A stretch of 64,000 nt of DNA from positions 1 through 64,000 of the forward strand of contig VGHQ01000005.1 of assembly GCA_016868195.1 (NCBI GenBank), read 5' to 3'. A model generated the notes under the pieces. The model saw nothing but the letters and a program-made list of their open reading frames with translations. It had not been told where the DNA came from and did no database searches. A program made the translations under genes and the position numbers. Position 1 is the first letter of the stretch; every line of letters starts with the position of its first letter. Below are positions 32,416 through 42,587 of this stretch, piece by piece. Origin of the DNA: Betaproteobacteria bacterium. GTDB lineage: Bacteria > Pseudomonadota > Gammaproteobacteria > Burkholderiales > Methylophilaceae.

Positions 32416-33501
32416 ATGTTATTTAAAACTTCATTAAAAAAAGAACTGCTTACCAATTCAATTACGGCACTTTTAATACTTATAAGTATCGTGATGGCCC
32501 AAAGAATTTCATTTTATCTTAGATTCGCAAGTAAGGGCTATATCCCCAATGACTCTATAAAAACAATTCTTGGTCTTAACCTTATCAAGTATTCACCACT
32601 TCTATTATCTCTTTCCATTTTCTTAGCAGTACTTCTTACGCTCTCTCGTTGGTATCGAGATCATGAAATGATCATTTGGCTCAGTTCGGGTATGAGTTTG
32701 GCGAAAATTATTAAGCCTATTGCTTCATTTACCTTGCCAGCCGTATTGATGGTGGCCTTTCTTTCTCTTTTTTTAAATCCTTGGGCGGTAAGAACAGCTG
32801 ATCAATATAAAAGTCAATTAAAAAGTCGTGATGAAATGGCTAGTATTAGCCCAGGGACATTTAAAGAATCAAAAAGTTCTGATCGGATATTTTATGTTGA
32901 GAGTTTTGATGAGCTAGGAAGTGCTGTAAAAAATATATTTGTTCAGACAAAGCAACATAACAAGCTTGGAGTTGTTGTTGCTAATAATGCTCACCGAGAA
33001 ATATCAAGCAAAGGTGATAACTATATTATTTTACAGAAAGGTCGAAGATATGAAGGCGTTCCTAATTCAAAAGAGTTCTCTACGACTGAGTTTAATCAAT
33101 ATGGCATTTTAACCGCCCAACAACCTGTGGAACCTTACAAAGAAAGTATTGATAGTAAAAAACTTTTCGATGTAATTAAATCTAGCTCATTTGAAGATCG
33201 CCTGGAGTTGCAATGGAGAATTGCCTCTCCCATCGCATGCATTTTGTTAGTTTTTTTAGCTATTCCATTAAGCTTTACAAATCCTCGAGCAGGACGATCT
33301 CTTAATATCATTTTTGCTGTACTTATTTTTATAATTTATAACAATCTCTTGGCTATTATGAACACATTAATTACTTTAAAAAAAGTTAATATTATTATTG
33401 GCTTCTGGCCAATTCACCTAATCTTTCTCCTCGCAGCTATTTATTTAACCTATAGGCGATCAATGAATCAGCCATTATTCAGCTTGAGGAAAGTGTCTTA
33501 A
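32416..33501 (+). CDS. lptF: LPS export permease LptF
   Basis: YjgP/YjgQ family architecture; divergent from pepA, followed by lptG. Confidence 0.94.
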   Translation: MLFKTSLKKELLTNSITALLILISIVMAQRISFYLRFASKGYIPNDSIKTILGLNLIKYSPLLLSLSIFLAVLLTLSRWYRDHEMIIWLSSGMSLAKIIKPIASFTLPAVLMVAFLSLFLNPWAVRTADQYKSQLKSRDEMASISPGTFKESKSSDRIFYVESFDELGSAVKNIFVQTKQHNKLGVVVANNAHREISSKGDNYIILQKGRRYEGVPNSKEFSTTEFNQYGILTAQQPVEPYKESIDSKKLFDVIKSSSFEDRLELQWRIASPIACILLVFLAIPLSFTNPRAGRSLNIIFAVLIFIIYNNLLAIMNTLITLKKVNIIIGFWPIHLIFLLAAIYLTYRRSMNQPLFSLRKVS

Positions 33502-33508
33502 ATACAAG

Positions 33509-34579
33509 GTGAAAATTTTAAATCGCTACCTTAATCTAGAATTAGCTATTCCTATTTTCTGGGTCATGATCGGTATTATAGGTATATTAAGTTTTTTCGA
33601 CTTTATTCAGGAAATTAATGACTTAGGAAAAGGTACATATAATGTGCTTACCATTTTTAGTTATGTTGCTCTCAGTATTCCTGGACATGTTTATGAAATC
33701 GTTCCTATTGCTGTGCTTATTGGATCGATGTATACCATGGGGCAGCTTTCTGAAAATTCTGAATTGACTGTCATTCGATCTAGCGGAATTTCAATAAAAC
33801 GTATTGCCTATACTTTATCTTTTACTGGATTGTTTTTTACATTATTTACATTTGCTGTAGGGGATCTTGTAACCCCAATAACAGAAAAAAAAGCGCAGCA
33901 AATAAAAATTACATCTAAAGATGCAATTGTTTCACAAGAATTTAAATCTGGTCTCTGGATAAAAGATAATAATAGTTTTATTAATATAGAGTATGTTTTG
34001 CCTGACTCAAGCCTATCTGAAATTCATATTTATGAATTTGATAAAGCCTTTCGTTTAAGAACAATTACAAATGCAAAAAAAGGAAGTTTTAAAAACCCTG
34101 AATGGAAACTTGATGATATTAATCAAACAATCTTTGATAAAGGTAAGGTTTCAACAAATTCACTTAAAAGCGCAATTTGGAAATCACTTATCAAACCGGA
34201 AATGATGAATGTACTTCTTGTTTCACCAGAAAAAATGTCATCAACCAACCTTATTAATTTTATTAAATACCTGAAAAATAATAAGCAAAAGATTACAAGG
34301 TATGAAGTGGCTTTATGGGGAAAATTAATTTATCCCCTAGCCTCTATTGTAATGGTTTTATTTGCCATTCCATTTGGATTTTTTCAAGAGCGCTCAGGTG
34401 GTAAAAATTTAAAAATTTTCTTAGGTATTTTAATAGGTATCTTTTATCAAATTATGAATTCATCTTTTAGGTATATTGGACTTCTAAATGACTGGCAACC
34501 CCTAGCTTGCGCAATTATACCCACACTTATTTTCTTCTCTGTTGGGATGGTGATGATCTATAAAATCGAACATCAATAA
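33509..34579 (+). CDS. lptG: LPS export permease LptG (GTG start)
   Basis: YjgP/YjgQ family, follows lptF; gtgaaaattttaaatcgc start. Confidence 0.94.
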   Translation: MKILNRYLNLELAIPIFWVMIGIIGILSFFDFIQEINDLGKGTYNVLTIFSYVALSIPGHVYEIVPIAVLIGSMYTMGQLSENSELTVIRSSGISIKRIAYTLSFTGLFFTLFTFAVGDLVTPITEKKAQQIKITSKDAIVSQEFKSGLWIKDNNSFINIEYVLPDSSLSEIHIYEFDKAFRLRTITNAKKGSFKNPEWKLDDINQTIFDKGKVSTNSLKSAIWKSLIKPEMMNVLLVSPEKMSSTNLINFIKYLKNNKQKITRYEVALWGKLIYPLASIVMVLFAIPFGFFQERSGGKNLKIFLGILIGIFYQIMNSSFRYIGLLNDWQPLACAIIPTLIFFSVGMVMIYKIEHQ

Positions 34580-34973
34580 AATGATAATTCAAAATTTGAT
34601 CATGAAGATATAAATTTTTTTTATTGGTTAGTGCCCAAAAAAAGGTTATGCCTCCCATGAGAGTGCCTAAAGTTGCATATATATAGCGTCTCCATGCTAA
34701 CTTTCTTGTTAAAGGTTTGTGAGGGGATATAATTTTTAATTTCCACACCATCATTGCTAGAGTCTGGCCTGTTTTTGTCCAACAATAAGTAAAATAAACT
34801 CCAGCGATAAACCATAAATAAATTTGAAATATTAATTTTTGATATGATCCAAAGAATGTGTCAAAAAAATATATAAAAATAAATCCTGCGATCATCCATA
34901 TTGGTATAAGAGCAAATAATTCATAAACTAAAGAACCATAAACTCTCTTGAGTGAAGGATTTTTTGTATTCAC
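34527..34973 (-). CDS. RDD family membrane protein
   Basis: RDD-like TM protein (TGQTLAMMVWKLKI... LAWRRYIYATLG). Confidence 0.85.
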   Translation of the reverse strand: MNTKNPSLKRVYGSLVYELFALIPIWMIAGFIFIYFFDTFFGSYQKLIFQIYLWFIAGVYFTYCWTKTGQTLAMMVWKLKIISPHKPLTRKLAWRRYIYATLGTLMGGITFFWALTNKKNLYLHDQILNYHFIDVRFYRSSPSQQRRK

Positions 34974-34987
34974 AAATAAAAACTATA

Positions 34988-35989
34988 TCAATGCAGAGCA
35001 AAATAAAGGTATAAGGAATAAAAAATTCCATTTACGCCCAGATGCCATACTTTTATATTTGATTTCTGGATAAGAGCTCTAATCCATAGTGAAGATATTA
35101 GTGTTATTAGAATACATAAATAGACTTCTTTTCTCGGCTCCCAAGGGGTTAAAAGGATACCTATTGCAGGTAAGAGTGTTCCTTGAAATACCATGGCACC
35201 AGTTATATTTCCAAAAGCGAGGGTATCTTTACCTTTTCGTATCCAAAAAATACTATTCACTTTTTCTGGAAGCTCGGTAGCGATCGGAATAATTAATATA
35301 GATAAAATAAGAGCAGAAATTCCTAGAATAGATGAAGCTTCTTCAATTCCATAAATAAAACCCTTCGCTCCGAATATCAACAAAGCCAATCCAACAAATA
35401 GCTGTATAACAATAACTAGAAAATTATTTGGGCATCCAATTCTTTCCATAAACATTGGACTTGATGCTTCCGTAGCATGACCCTCGTTAACAAGTTTTTT
35501 TGATGCTCTTATTGTCATTAAAATATAAATGAAATAAGAAAAAACCATTAAAAAGGCTATCAGCCCCCTAGCAAGCTCAGATGTATGAGGAACAAATAAA
35601 GCTATTCCAGCAAACACAAATGAGATTATAAAAAAATTTAGATCTCTAATTAATCCTGTTTTTTCAGGCTTTAAATGTCCCCCGAACCCTCGATGCCCAA
35701 TTACAGATGCAGCCATAATAAACATTGTTAGGGTAGAGAGCATGAGCGGAGCACCTAAAATTGCGCCTACTCCAACTTGATGATTAGTTTCGATATCTCC
35801 ATGTAATGACAAAAGTGCTAATAGTGGAATTAATGTCTCAGGAAGCGCAGTTCCTACCGCTGCAAAAACTGAACCTGTCACACCCTCAGAAATTTTTAAT
35901 TTCTCACCCAAATGCTCAAGCGCATTGGTAAATATCTCAGCTGAGACTAGAATAACTAATAACATGAAAGATAACTTTAAGAAGATCAT
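34988..35989 (-). CDS. Sodium/calcium exchanger family protein
   Basis: Two NCX-like repeats (GSVFAAVGTALPETLIPLLAL and LILSILIIPIATELPEKVNSIFW). Confidence 0.88.
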   Translation of the reverse strand: MIFLKLSFMLLVILVSAEIFTNALEHLGEKLKISEGVTGSVFAAVGTALPETLIPLLALLSLHGDIETNHQVGVGAILGAPLMLSTLTMFIMAASVIGHRGFGGHLKPEKTGLIRDLNFFIISFVFAGIALFVPHTSELARGLIAFLMVFSYFIYILMTIRASKKLVNEGHATEASSPMFMERIGCPNNFLVIVIQLFVGLALLIFGAKGFIYGIEEASSILGISALILSILIIPIATELPEKVNSIFWIRKGKDTLAFGNITGAMVFQGTLLPAIGILLTPWEPRKEVYLCILITLISSLWIRALIQKSNIKVWHLGVNGIFYSLYLYFALH

Positions 35990-36026
35990 TTCAATCCTTT
36001 AATTTTAATACTTCAATAGATTAACG

Positions 36027-36593
36027 ATGCTTGAGCCTATCATAATAAATGATGCTGGATTTGCAAATAAAGCAAAGATTATATTATCGCCCAATTTTGA
36101 TAGTCGGCCGAATAAGTTCAATGTGAGTTTAATTGTAATTCATAATATTAGTCTTCCGCCTGGCATTTACGGGGGGAATAATATTTTTGATTTGTTTACA
36201 AATAAACTTACCCCTGATGATCATGAATACTTGGGATCTATTGCGAATCTAAAAGTGTCCTCTCACTTCTTGATTAGGCGGGATGGTTCGCTTTTTCAGT
36301 TTGTGTCTTGTCTAGACCGAGCTTGGCATGCTGGTGAATCTAGCTGGAATCAAATTAATAATTGTAATGATTTTTCAATTGGTATTGAGCTGGAAGGAAG
36401 CGATTATGATCCCTTTGAAGCGAAACAATATGTCTGTCTTAACGAATTAATCGAATCTTTAATTAAAGAATATCCTATTAAAGATGTTAAAGGACATTCT
36501 GACATTGCACCAACTAGAAAAACGGATCCAGGCCCTTATTTTGAATGGAGTAAAATAAAAAACTACTTTAATCAATTGCCAAATAAAGATTAA
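36027..36593 (+). CDS. ampD: 1,6-anhydro-N-acetylmuramyl-L-alanine amidase AmpD
   Basis: LIVIHNISLPPGIYGG, VSSHFLIRRDGSLFQFV, GHSDIAPTRKTDPGPYF. Confidence 0.95.
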   Translation: MLEPIIINDAGFANKAKIILSPNFDSRPNKFNVSLIVIHNISLPPGIYGGNNIFDLFTNKLTPDDHEYLGSIANLKVSSHFLIRRDGSLFQFVSCLDRAWHAGESSWNQINNCNDFSIGIELEGSDYDPFEAKQYVCLNELIESLIKEYPIKDVKGHSDIAPTRKTDPGPYFEWSKIKNYFNQLPNKD

Positions 36594-37819
36594 TTCTTAC
36601 GTACTAATTTCTGTACGATTAAACTTACCACGATATCACCCTCTACATTTACTGCGGTTCTAAATGTGTCAAGTAAACGATCGATCGGTAATAAAATAGC
36701 AAGCGCTTCCAAAGGAAGTCCAACAGATTGTAATACTATAGCTATGGTTACCATTCCAGCACTTGGTATGCCCGGCGCGCCAATCGCACCTATCATTGCT
36801 GTAAAGAAAACGATAATTTGCTGCCCTATACCTAAGTCGATACCAGAGAGATTTGCAATAAATAAAGCGGCGGAAGCCTCATAAAGGGCGGTGCCATCCA
36901 TATTCATGGTTGCCCCTATGGGTATAACAAATCCAGCAATATCAGATCTTACTTTTAAATTTTTTTCAACAACCCTTAAAGTAATTGGAATTGTCGCGCT
37001 GCTGGAACTGGTTGCAAAGGCAGTCATAATTGCCTCTCGGGCACCTTGCCATAATATAAATAAATTTATTTTTGTAAAAAAATAAAGTAGCAAAGGCAAA
37101 ATTACAATTCCATGAAAAAGCGTCATGCCAATAATTACTATTATAAATTTTGATAGCGTAATAAATAAATCGGGTGATTGTTGAGAGACTAATTGAATAA
37201 TAAGAGCCGAAATGCCGTAAGGAGAAAAATTTACAATCCAAGATACTATCTTCATAGTGATCCCTAATAAACCATTGAACATTTTTTTTACCTCAAAAAA
37301 CTCTTTTCCACCTTTTGCAATTGCAAAGCCAACCAATACTGAAAATGTAATAACTCCTAAAATATTTCCTTCAGTCATTGCTTTGAATGGATTAACGAGA
37401 ATACCACTAAGAAATTGTTTAATGAATTCAGACAAGGGAATTGAAGTTAAGTGAAAATTATTTAATTGCTCACTAAAGATAGACAAAGACATACCTCGTC
37501 CTGGCTCAAATAAGTTCATTGAGCCAAGTCCCAATATAATTGCAAGAGCCATGGAAATGAAAAAAAACGAAAATGTTAAAAACCAAATTCTTGATGACTG
37601 CTTATGTCCACTTAGATTAGCTATACCTAAAGATATGGAAAAGAATATTATTGGAATTAATACCATTTTTAGAGAAGAGACGAATATATCTGCAATAAGA
37701 TTAGCCACATAAATAATTGAACCACTCCCACTACCATAAGGATTGAGTTTAACAAACAAGCCAATCAATAAACCAATGAATACTCCAATAAAAATCTGAT
37801 GATTTGTCGTATATTTCAT
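36590..37819 (-). CDS. Dicarboxylate/amino acid:cation symporter (DAACS family)
   Basis: TAFATSSSSATIPITL serine-rich motif, PIGATMNMDGTALYE; start set to MKYTTN (ORF track begins at 37861). Confidence 0.93.
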   Translation of the reverse strand: MKYTTNHQIFIGVFIGLLIGLFVKLNPYGSGSGSIIYVANLIADIFVSSLKMVLIPIIFFSISLGIANLSGHKQSSRIWFLTFSFFFISMALAIILGLGSMNLFEPGRGMSLSIFSEQLNNFHLTSIPLSEFIKQFLSGILVNPFKAMTEGNILGVITFSVLVGFAIAKGGKEFFEVKKMFNGLLGITMKIVSWIVNFSPYGISALIIQLVSQQSPDLFITLSKFIIVIIGMTLFHGIVILPLLLYFFTKINLFILWQGAREAIMTAFATSSSSATIPITLRVVEKNLKVRSDIAGFVIPIGATMNMDGTALYEASAALFIANLSGIDLGIGQQIIVFFTAMIGAIGAPGIPSAGMVTIAIVLQSVGLPLEALAILLPIDRLLDTFRTAVNVEGDIVVSLIVQKLVRKN

Positions 37820-37823
37820 CTGC

Positions 37824-39080
37824 CTAATCCATACGCTGAAGCACTGCGGCAAAAAAACCATCTGTTTTTTGATGATGGGGGGTTAATTTTAAAAAATTAC
37901 CTGTGGAGAGAGGTACTTGATTTTTCATTAATATTTCATCAACAGAAATAGATCTAAAATTCTTATTATTTTTTAAGAAATTCTCCACAATAGACTCATT
38001 CTCTCTCTTCAAAAGACTACATGTAGAATAAATTAACCGACCCTCTTTTTTTACAAGCTTTTTAGCCTCTTCGAGAATAGCTAATTGTTTGATATTAAGC
38101 TCATCAAGATCTTGCAGAGAATTTTTCCATTTTAAATCTGGATTTCTTCTAAAAGTGCCGGTTCCGCTACATGGAACATCAGCTAGCACTCGATCAAACT
38201 TACTATTTAATTTTTTTAATTTGGTATCTTTTTCATTTTTTATTTTTTGCGCGAATAAGTTAGATAATCCAGATTTTTTTAATCGCTTACCTAAATTAAT
38301 AATTCTTTTTTCAGAAATATCATAAGCATATATACGTCCAGTATTTTTCATAATTGCACCTACTGCTAGACTCTTACCACCTGCACCAGCACAAAAATCT
38401 GCAACCATCATTCCTCTTTTTGCATCTATAACAAAGCTTAATATTTGACTGCTTTCATCTTGAACCTCAATTTTTCCCTCAATGAACAATGGATTTCGGC
38501 TTAATGATGTTCCTCTGGGAATTCTGATTCCTGTGGGCGAGTATTTCATGACTTCAATATCATTTACTTCTTTTGTAAGCAATTTAATTAGTTCATCTCT
38601 GCTCATTTTTATAGTATTGACTCTTATATCTAGTTTGGCTGGTTCAAGAAAACTTCTGCCCAAAAGAACTGCTTCTTCACTGCCATATTGCTCAACTAAT
38701 AAATCCCAGAGCCAATCAGGTAAACTTAATTTTTCTGGCCATGTATATTTTTCTGTATCTCTTGATTTTAATGATTTAGCCCATTCGATTTCTTCTTTAC
38801 TTAACCCATGCTCTAAGTCACGAATACTTCTACCTTCAATTTTTATTAGCCAAGCAATTACGAGTTTTTTGTAGTTAAGATCGTCTTCATTTAGTTTTTT
38901 TAAAAATCTGAGTCGTCTAATAATGCTGTAGATGCATTCAGCAATCTCTCCTCTATCTTTTTGTCCAAGCCCGCTATGTTCTCTATAATATTGACTTAAT
39001 TTCATATCTGCAGGCCCATGAAAGTCTAATATTTCTCCTAAAATATTTGCGCAATGTTGTATTAATTTTAGGTTAAGCAT
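37824..39080 (-). CDS. RsmB/NOP-family rRNA cytosine methyltransferase
   Basis: DFCAGAGGKSLA, ADVPCSGTGTFRRNPDLKW, STCSLL. Confidence 0.93.
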   Translation of the reverse strand: MLNLKLIQHCANILGEILDFHGPADMKLSQYYREHSGLGQKDRGEIAECIYSIIRRLRFLKKLNEDDLNYKKLVIAWLIKIEGRSIRDLEHGLSKEEIEWAKSLKSRDTEKYTWPEKLSLPDWLWDLLVEQYGSEEAVLLGRSFLEPAKLDIRVNTIKMSRDELIKLLTKEVNDIEVMKYSPTGIRIPRGTSLSRNPLFIEGKIEVQDESSQILSFVIDAKRGMMVADFCAGAGGKSLAVGAIMKNTGRIYAYDISEKRIINLGKRLKKSGLSNLFAQKIKNEKDTKLKKLNSKFDRVLADVPCSGTGTFRRNPDLKWKNSLQDLDELNIKQLAILEEAKKLVKKEGRLIYSTCSLLKRENESIVENFLKNNKNFRSISVDEILMKNQVPLSTGNFLKLTPHHQKTDGFFAAVLQRMD

Positions 39081-39082
39081 AT

Positions 39083-40081
39083 TTAAGGCCCAAAACTCTC
39101 GATTTCAATTTTTTTTGTAGACTGATCTAAAATGCTTCCATCTTTTTCTGTCTTCCTTATTTTGATAGGAAGGTATTTATAGTCTTTTGCAAGCCACAAA
39201 TCTATTCTTTCTTCATTGTTGTAATTAAATTTTGCTATATGTAATGTTAGAATCTTATCTACATCAGTTTCAATGACTTCCTCCCCAATATAAGAATAAT
39301 CGTATGGTTTATAATTTTTCCCATTTGTAATGTAGATTTTCATTTTTGTTAGAGGAGGTTCAAACATAAATTGATACATGAAACTTAACATATCTTGAGA
39401 GCCCTCCAACATATCAAATTCATTTATTTTTCCATTTGTTGTGGTAATTATTTTTTTAGCATCCCAATCAAAAACTGCAAAATTATCAATTTTGCTGCCA
39501 AATTGATAATGATAATTTTTTGGCTTCAGGCCCTCGGGGGTTAGAATACCATCGCTTGTTTGCTGTAATTTATTCCAATAAAAAAGAGACACAAAACCTT
39601 TTGCTTCAACTTCATTTTTGATACTGTATTGATTATTCTCTTCTAAGAAATACGTAGTTCTTGCAGCACCAACAGGCGATCCATCCACGCTTCTTCTTAC
39701 ATCATAATCAATGACTACTTTTTTATACTGAATTTCTTTTTTTTCAACAGATTGAGCAGTTTCATTTAATTCATTATTTTGAATCTCTTGATTCAAATTT
39801 TTCGACGGACTGTCTTTTTTTTCATTTGAATTATTATCTATCTGCTTATTTTTTTTAGGTATAAATGATTTTTTCTTTGTTAATTCTTCTTCTTTTTTTA
39901 AAGGTGTTTCAAGGTGGCTCTCAATAACAATATTAGAATTATCGAAATTTTTTAAAAAAAATGGGTTGTATAAATCAATACCTCCCAATAAAAAGAGATG
40001 GACTAAAATTGAGACAAAGATGGCCAACAAAAATTTTACATGATTACTTTTCAGTATTATTTTTATAAGATCAAAGTTCAT
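39083..40081 (-). CDS. DUF3108-domain protein with N-terminal TM anchor and charged linker
   Basis: N-terminal TM, K/E/N-rich linker, then DUF3108-like domain (GFVSLFYWNKLQQTSDGILTPEGLKPKNYHYQFG). Confidence 0.75.
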   Translation of the reverse strand: MNFDLIKIILKSNHVKFLLAIFVSILVHLFLLGGIDLYNPFFLKNFDNSNIVIESHLETPLKKEEELTKKKSFIPKKNKQIDNNSNEKKDSPSKNLNQEIQNNELNETAQSVEKKEIQYKKVVIDYDVRRSVDGSPVGAARTTYFLEENNQYSIKNEVEAKGFVSLFYWNKLQQTSDGILTPEGLKPKNYHYQFGSKIDNFAVFDWDAKKIITTTNGKINEFDMLEGSQDMLSFMYQFMFEPPLTKMKIYITNGKNYKPYDYSYIGEEVIETDVDKILTLHIAKFNYNNEERIDLWLAKDYKYLPIKIRKTEKDGSILDQSTKKIEIESFGP

Positions 40082-40799
40082 TGAGATCTATATTCGCCCG
40101 CACCAAATTTTGTTCTAATGTTGCACCATTTTTTTCTTGATAACGAATGCGAATTGGTAATTTATAGGATTTATTATTAAGCCATATTTCAGTTTCAGGC
40201 TTTCCATCCTTTTCAGCAATACTTTGCATGAAGATGGTCTCAAAATTTATATCTCCTAATGAAAGCATTACTTTCTTATCTACGATCTTAAACTGATATT
40301 TTTTATATTTTTTCCCTGTTGCTGTTGGGAACTCTATTATTGAAGTATCGTAATTTTCAAAATTTAATTGATATAAGTAGCTAATTAAATCTTGTGTTTT
40401 ATTTTCTATATTTTCTTTCGTTTCTGAACCTTTATAACGAGTAATTAGTATTTGGTTTTCCCAATCAAAATCTACAATTGCATCTTTACTTTGATTATTT
40501 CCTTGATGAACTTCAAGGTGTTTTGGTTTCAAACCTTCTGGTGAAATATTTCCTTCACTTATCACTATACGATCTCCAAATAAAGCATAGAGACCAATTC
40601 CTTTTGTCATACTCTCAATATAATATTTTCCTGTCTCGCCAGATATAAATTTTTCATTGACAGTGCCTAGCAATTCTCCATTTTGAGTTAGCTCATATTT
40701 CAACTCTAAAATATTTGGCAGCTCTTTTGAAAAAACTAATGTATTAAATATGAATAAAAAAAATGCTAGCCACATTTTAAATGGCACTAATTTTTTCAT
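40071..40799 (-). CDS. DUF3108-domain exported protein
   Basis: Signal peptide, then DUF3108-like (GLYALFGDRIVISEGNISPEGLKPKHLEVHQG), paralogous to next gene. Confidence 0.78.
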   Translation of the reverse strand: MKKLVPFKMWLAFFLFIFNTLVFSKELPNILELKYELTQNGELLGTVNEKFISGETGKYYIESMTKGIGLYALFGDRIVISEGNISPEGLKPKHLEVHQGNNQSKDAIVDFDWENQILITRYKGSETKENIENKTQDLISYLYQLNFENYDTSIIEFPTATGKKYKKYQFKIVDKKVMLSLGDINFETIFMQSIAEKDGKPETEIWLNNKSYKLPIRIRYQEKNGATLEQNLVRANIDLNEL

Positions 40800-40806
40800 T
40801 TTTTTA

Positions 40807-41862
40807 TTAAATCACCATAGTAGGATGCTCATTAGCATGGCGTTCTCTAATGATGCCAATTTCATAAACTGTCTCATTGGATTCTTGCAAGATTTGCTTT
40901 GCTTTGGCAACATCATTTTTATCAATGACTATAGCCATACCTATTCCACAATTAAATGTTCGGTAAAGCTCTATATTTGAAATATTTCCTTTATCTTGTA
41001 ACCATTGAAAAAGTTTTGGTAATGGCCAGCTTGATGATTGAATTTCTGCCATTAAATCTTCGCCTAAAATACGTGGGATATTTTCAGTAATACCACCCCC
41101 CGTAATATGAGCCATGCCTTTAATTTGAATTGCCTCTTTGAGCCTAAGGACAGACTTTACATAGAGCTTGGTAGGCTCCATTACAACATCTCTTAATGTC
41201 CTTCCATCAAAAGAACCTGAGAAATTAGCCTTTTCATTACTGATGATTTTTCTAATTAAAGAATATCCGTTTGAATGCGCTCCGCTAGATGCAAGGCCAA
41301 TGACTACATCACCGGATTGAATTTTTTTACCATTAATAATTTCACTTTTTTCTACCACGCCTACTGCGAATCCAGCTAAATCGTATTCACCTTCAGGGTA
41401 CATACCAGGCATTTCTGCTGTTTCCCCCCCTACAAGAGCACAACCAGACTGTGCACAACCTTCCGCAATACCTTTAATAACCTGGGATGTTGTTTCTACA
41501 TCAAGCTTTCCACATGCAAAATAGTCAAGAAAGAATAAAGGTTCAGCACCTTGCACTAATATATCGTTAACACTCATAGCAACCAAATCAATTCCAACAG
41601 TATCGTGTTTATTTAATTCAAATGCTAATTTAAGTTTTGTACCTACTCCGTCAGTGCCTGAAACCAGAACAGGTTCTTTGTATTTTTTAGGAACTTCAAA
41701 TAATGAACCAAAACCGCCTATACCTCCTAAAACCTCGGCTCGCATAGTTTTTTTTGCAAAAGGCTTAATTCTTTCAACTAGTCGATCGCCCGCCTCAATA
41801 TCCACCCCTGCATCTCGATAAGTGATCGATTGGGTATCTTTTTTTGTGTCATCTTTACTCAA
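40807..41862 (-). CDS. purM: Phosphoribosylformylglycinamidine cyclo-ligase
   Basis: [35 protein letters not shown]. Confidence 0.97.
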   Translation of the reverse strand: MSKDDTKKDTQSITYRDAGVDIEAGDRLVERIKPFAKKTMRAEVLGGIGGFGSLFEVPKKYKEPVLVSGTDGVGTKLKLAFELNKHDTVGIDLVAMSVNDILVQGAEPLFFLDYFACGKLDVETTSQVIKGIAEGCAQSGCALVGGETAEMPGMYPEGEYDLAGFAVGVVEKSEIINGKKIQSGDVVIGLASSGAHSNGYSLIRKIISNEKANFSGSFDGRTLRDVVMEPTKLYVKSVLRLKEAIQIKGMAHITGGGITENIPRILGEDLMAEIQSSSWPLPKLFQWLQDKGNISNIELYRTFNCGIGMAIVIDKNDVAKAKQILQESNETVYEIGIIRERHANEHPTMVI

Positions 41863-41983
41863 AAGATTAACTCTCTTTCATTAAACATCTGGGTTAGTCG
41901 TTATAATTGAAATTTTAACCGAAATATATTTTAAAGATGTGCATAATTAAGGCTATCTTTATCTAAATAAACTTCCCATTGAT

Positions 41984-42586
41984 ATGAAACAAATGCTATT
42001 AGCTCTATCTCCAAAGCCAAGACAATCTTTTGAAAATTTTGTAGTTGGTCAAAATATCGAAGTAGTTCATACCTTAAAGCAAATCATCTCTCATCAATTA
42101 CCCATTCAATTTTTATATTTATGGGGTAATGAAGGTTCAGGAAAATCTCATTTGGCTTACATTGCATCAGATCATGGATTTGTCATTCATGATGATGTTC
42201 ATTTGCTTGGTGAGGCAGGTCAAATCGAATTGTTTAATACTTACAATCGATGCAAAGATTCCAAACAAAATATGTTGGTGACAGGACTCCACTCTCCCCT
42301 CCAAATGAAATTAAGAGAAGATTTAGCAACAAGACTGGCCTGGGGCGTTACTTACGAAGTGATAGGTCTATCCGATGAAGAAAAAAAACTGGCCCTGTTA
42401 AATCATGCGGATGAAAGAGGTATGAAACTGGGTATGGATATTATTGATTATTGCCTAAAATATCTAAAACGAGATATGCCAAATTTATTTTCTATATTAG
42501 AGGCTTTGGATCAATGGTCTTTAACTTATAAAAGACCGATCACATTGCCATTACTTAAAAAAATTATAGAAGCTAATAAAATTTAG
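41984..42586 (+). CDS. hda: DnaA regulatory inactivator Hda
   Basis: DnaA-like AAA+ (LYLWGNEGSGKSHLAYIA) without DNA-binding domain; divergent from purM. Confidence 0.92.
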   Translation: MKQMLLALSPKPRQSFENFVVGQNIEVVHTLKQIISHQLPIQFLYLWGNEGSGKSHLAYIASDHGFVIHDDVHLLGEAGQIELFNTYNRCKDSKQNMLVTGLHSPLQMKLREDLATRLAWGVTYEVIGLSDEEKKLALLNHADERGMKLGMDIIDYCLKYLKRDMPNLFSILEALDQWSLTYKRPITLPLLKKIIEANKI

Positions 42587-42587
42587 C

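Noticed and set aside
36966-37241. 91-aa - strand ORF
   Set aside because: Alternative frame inside the DAACS symporter gene, which is intact
38482-38874. 130-aa + strand ORF
   Set aside because: Lies opposite the rRNA methyltransferase gene; low-complexity Ser/Leu/Phe-rich shadow ORF
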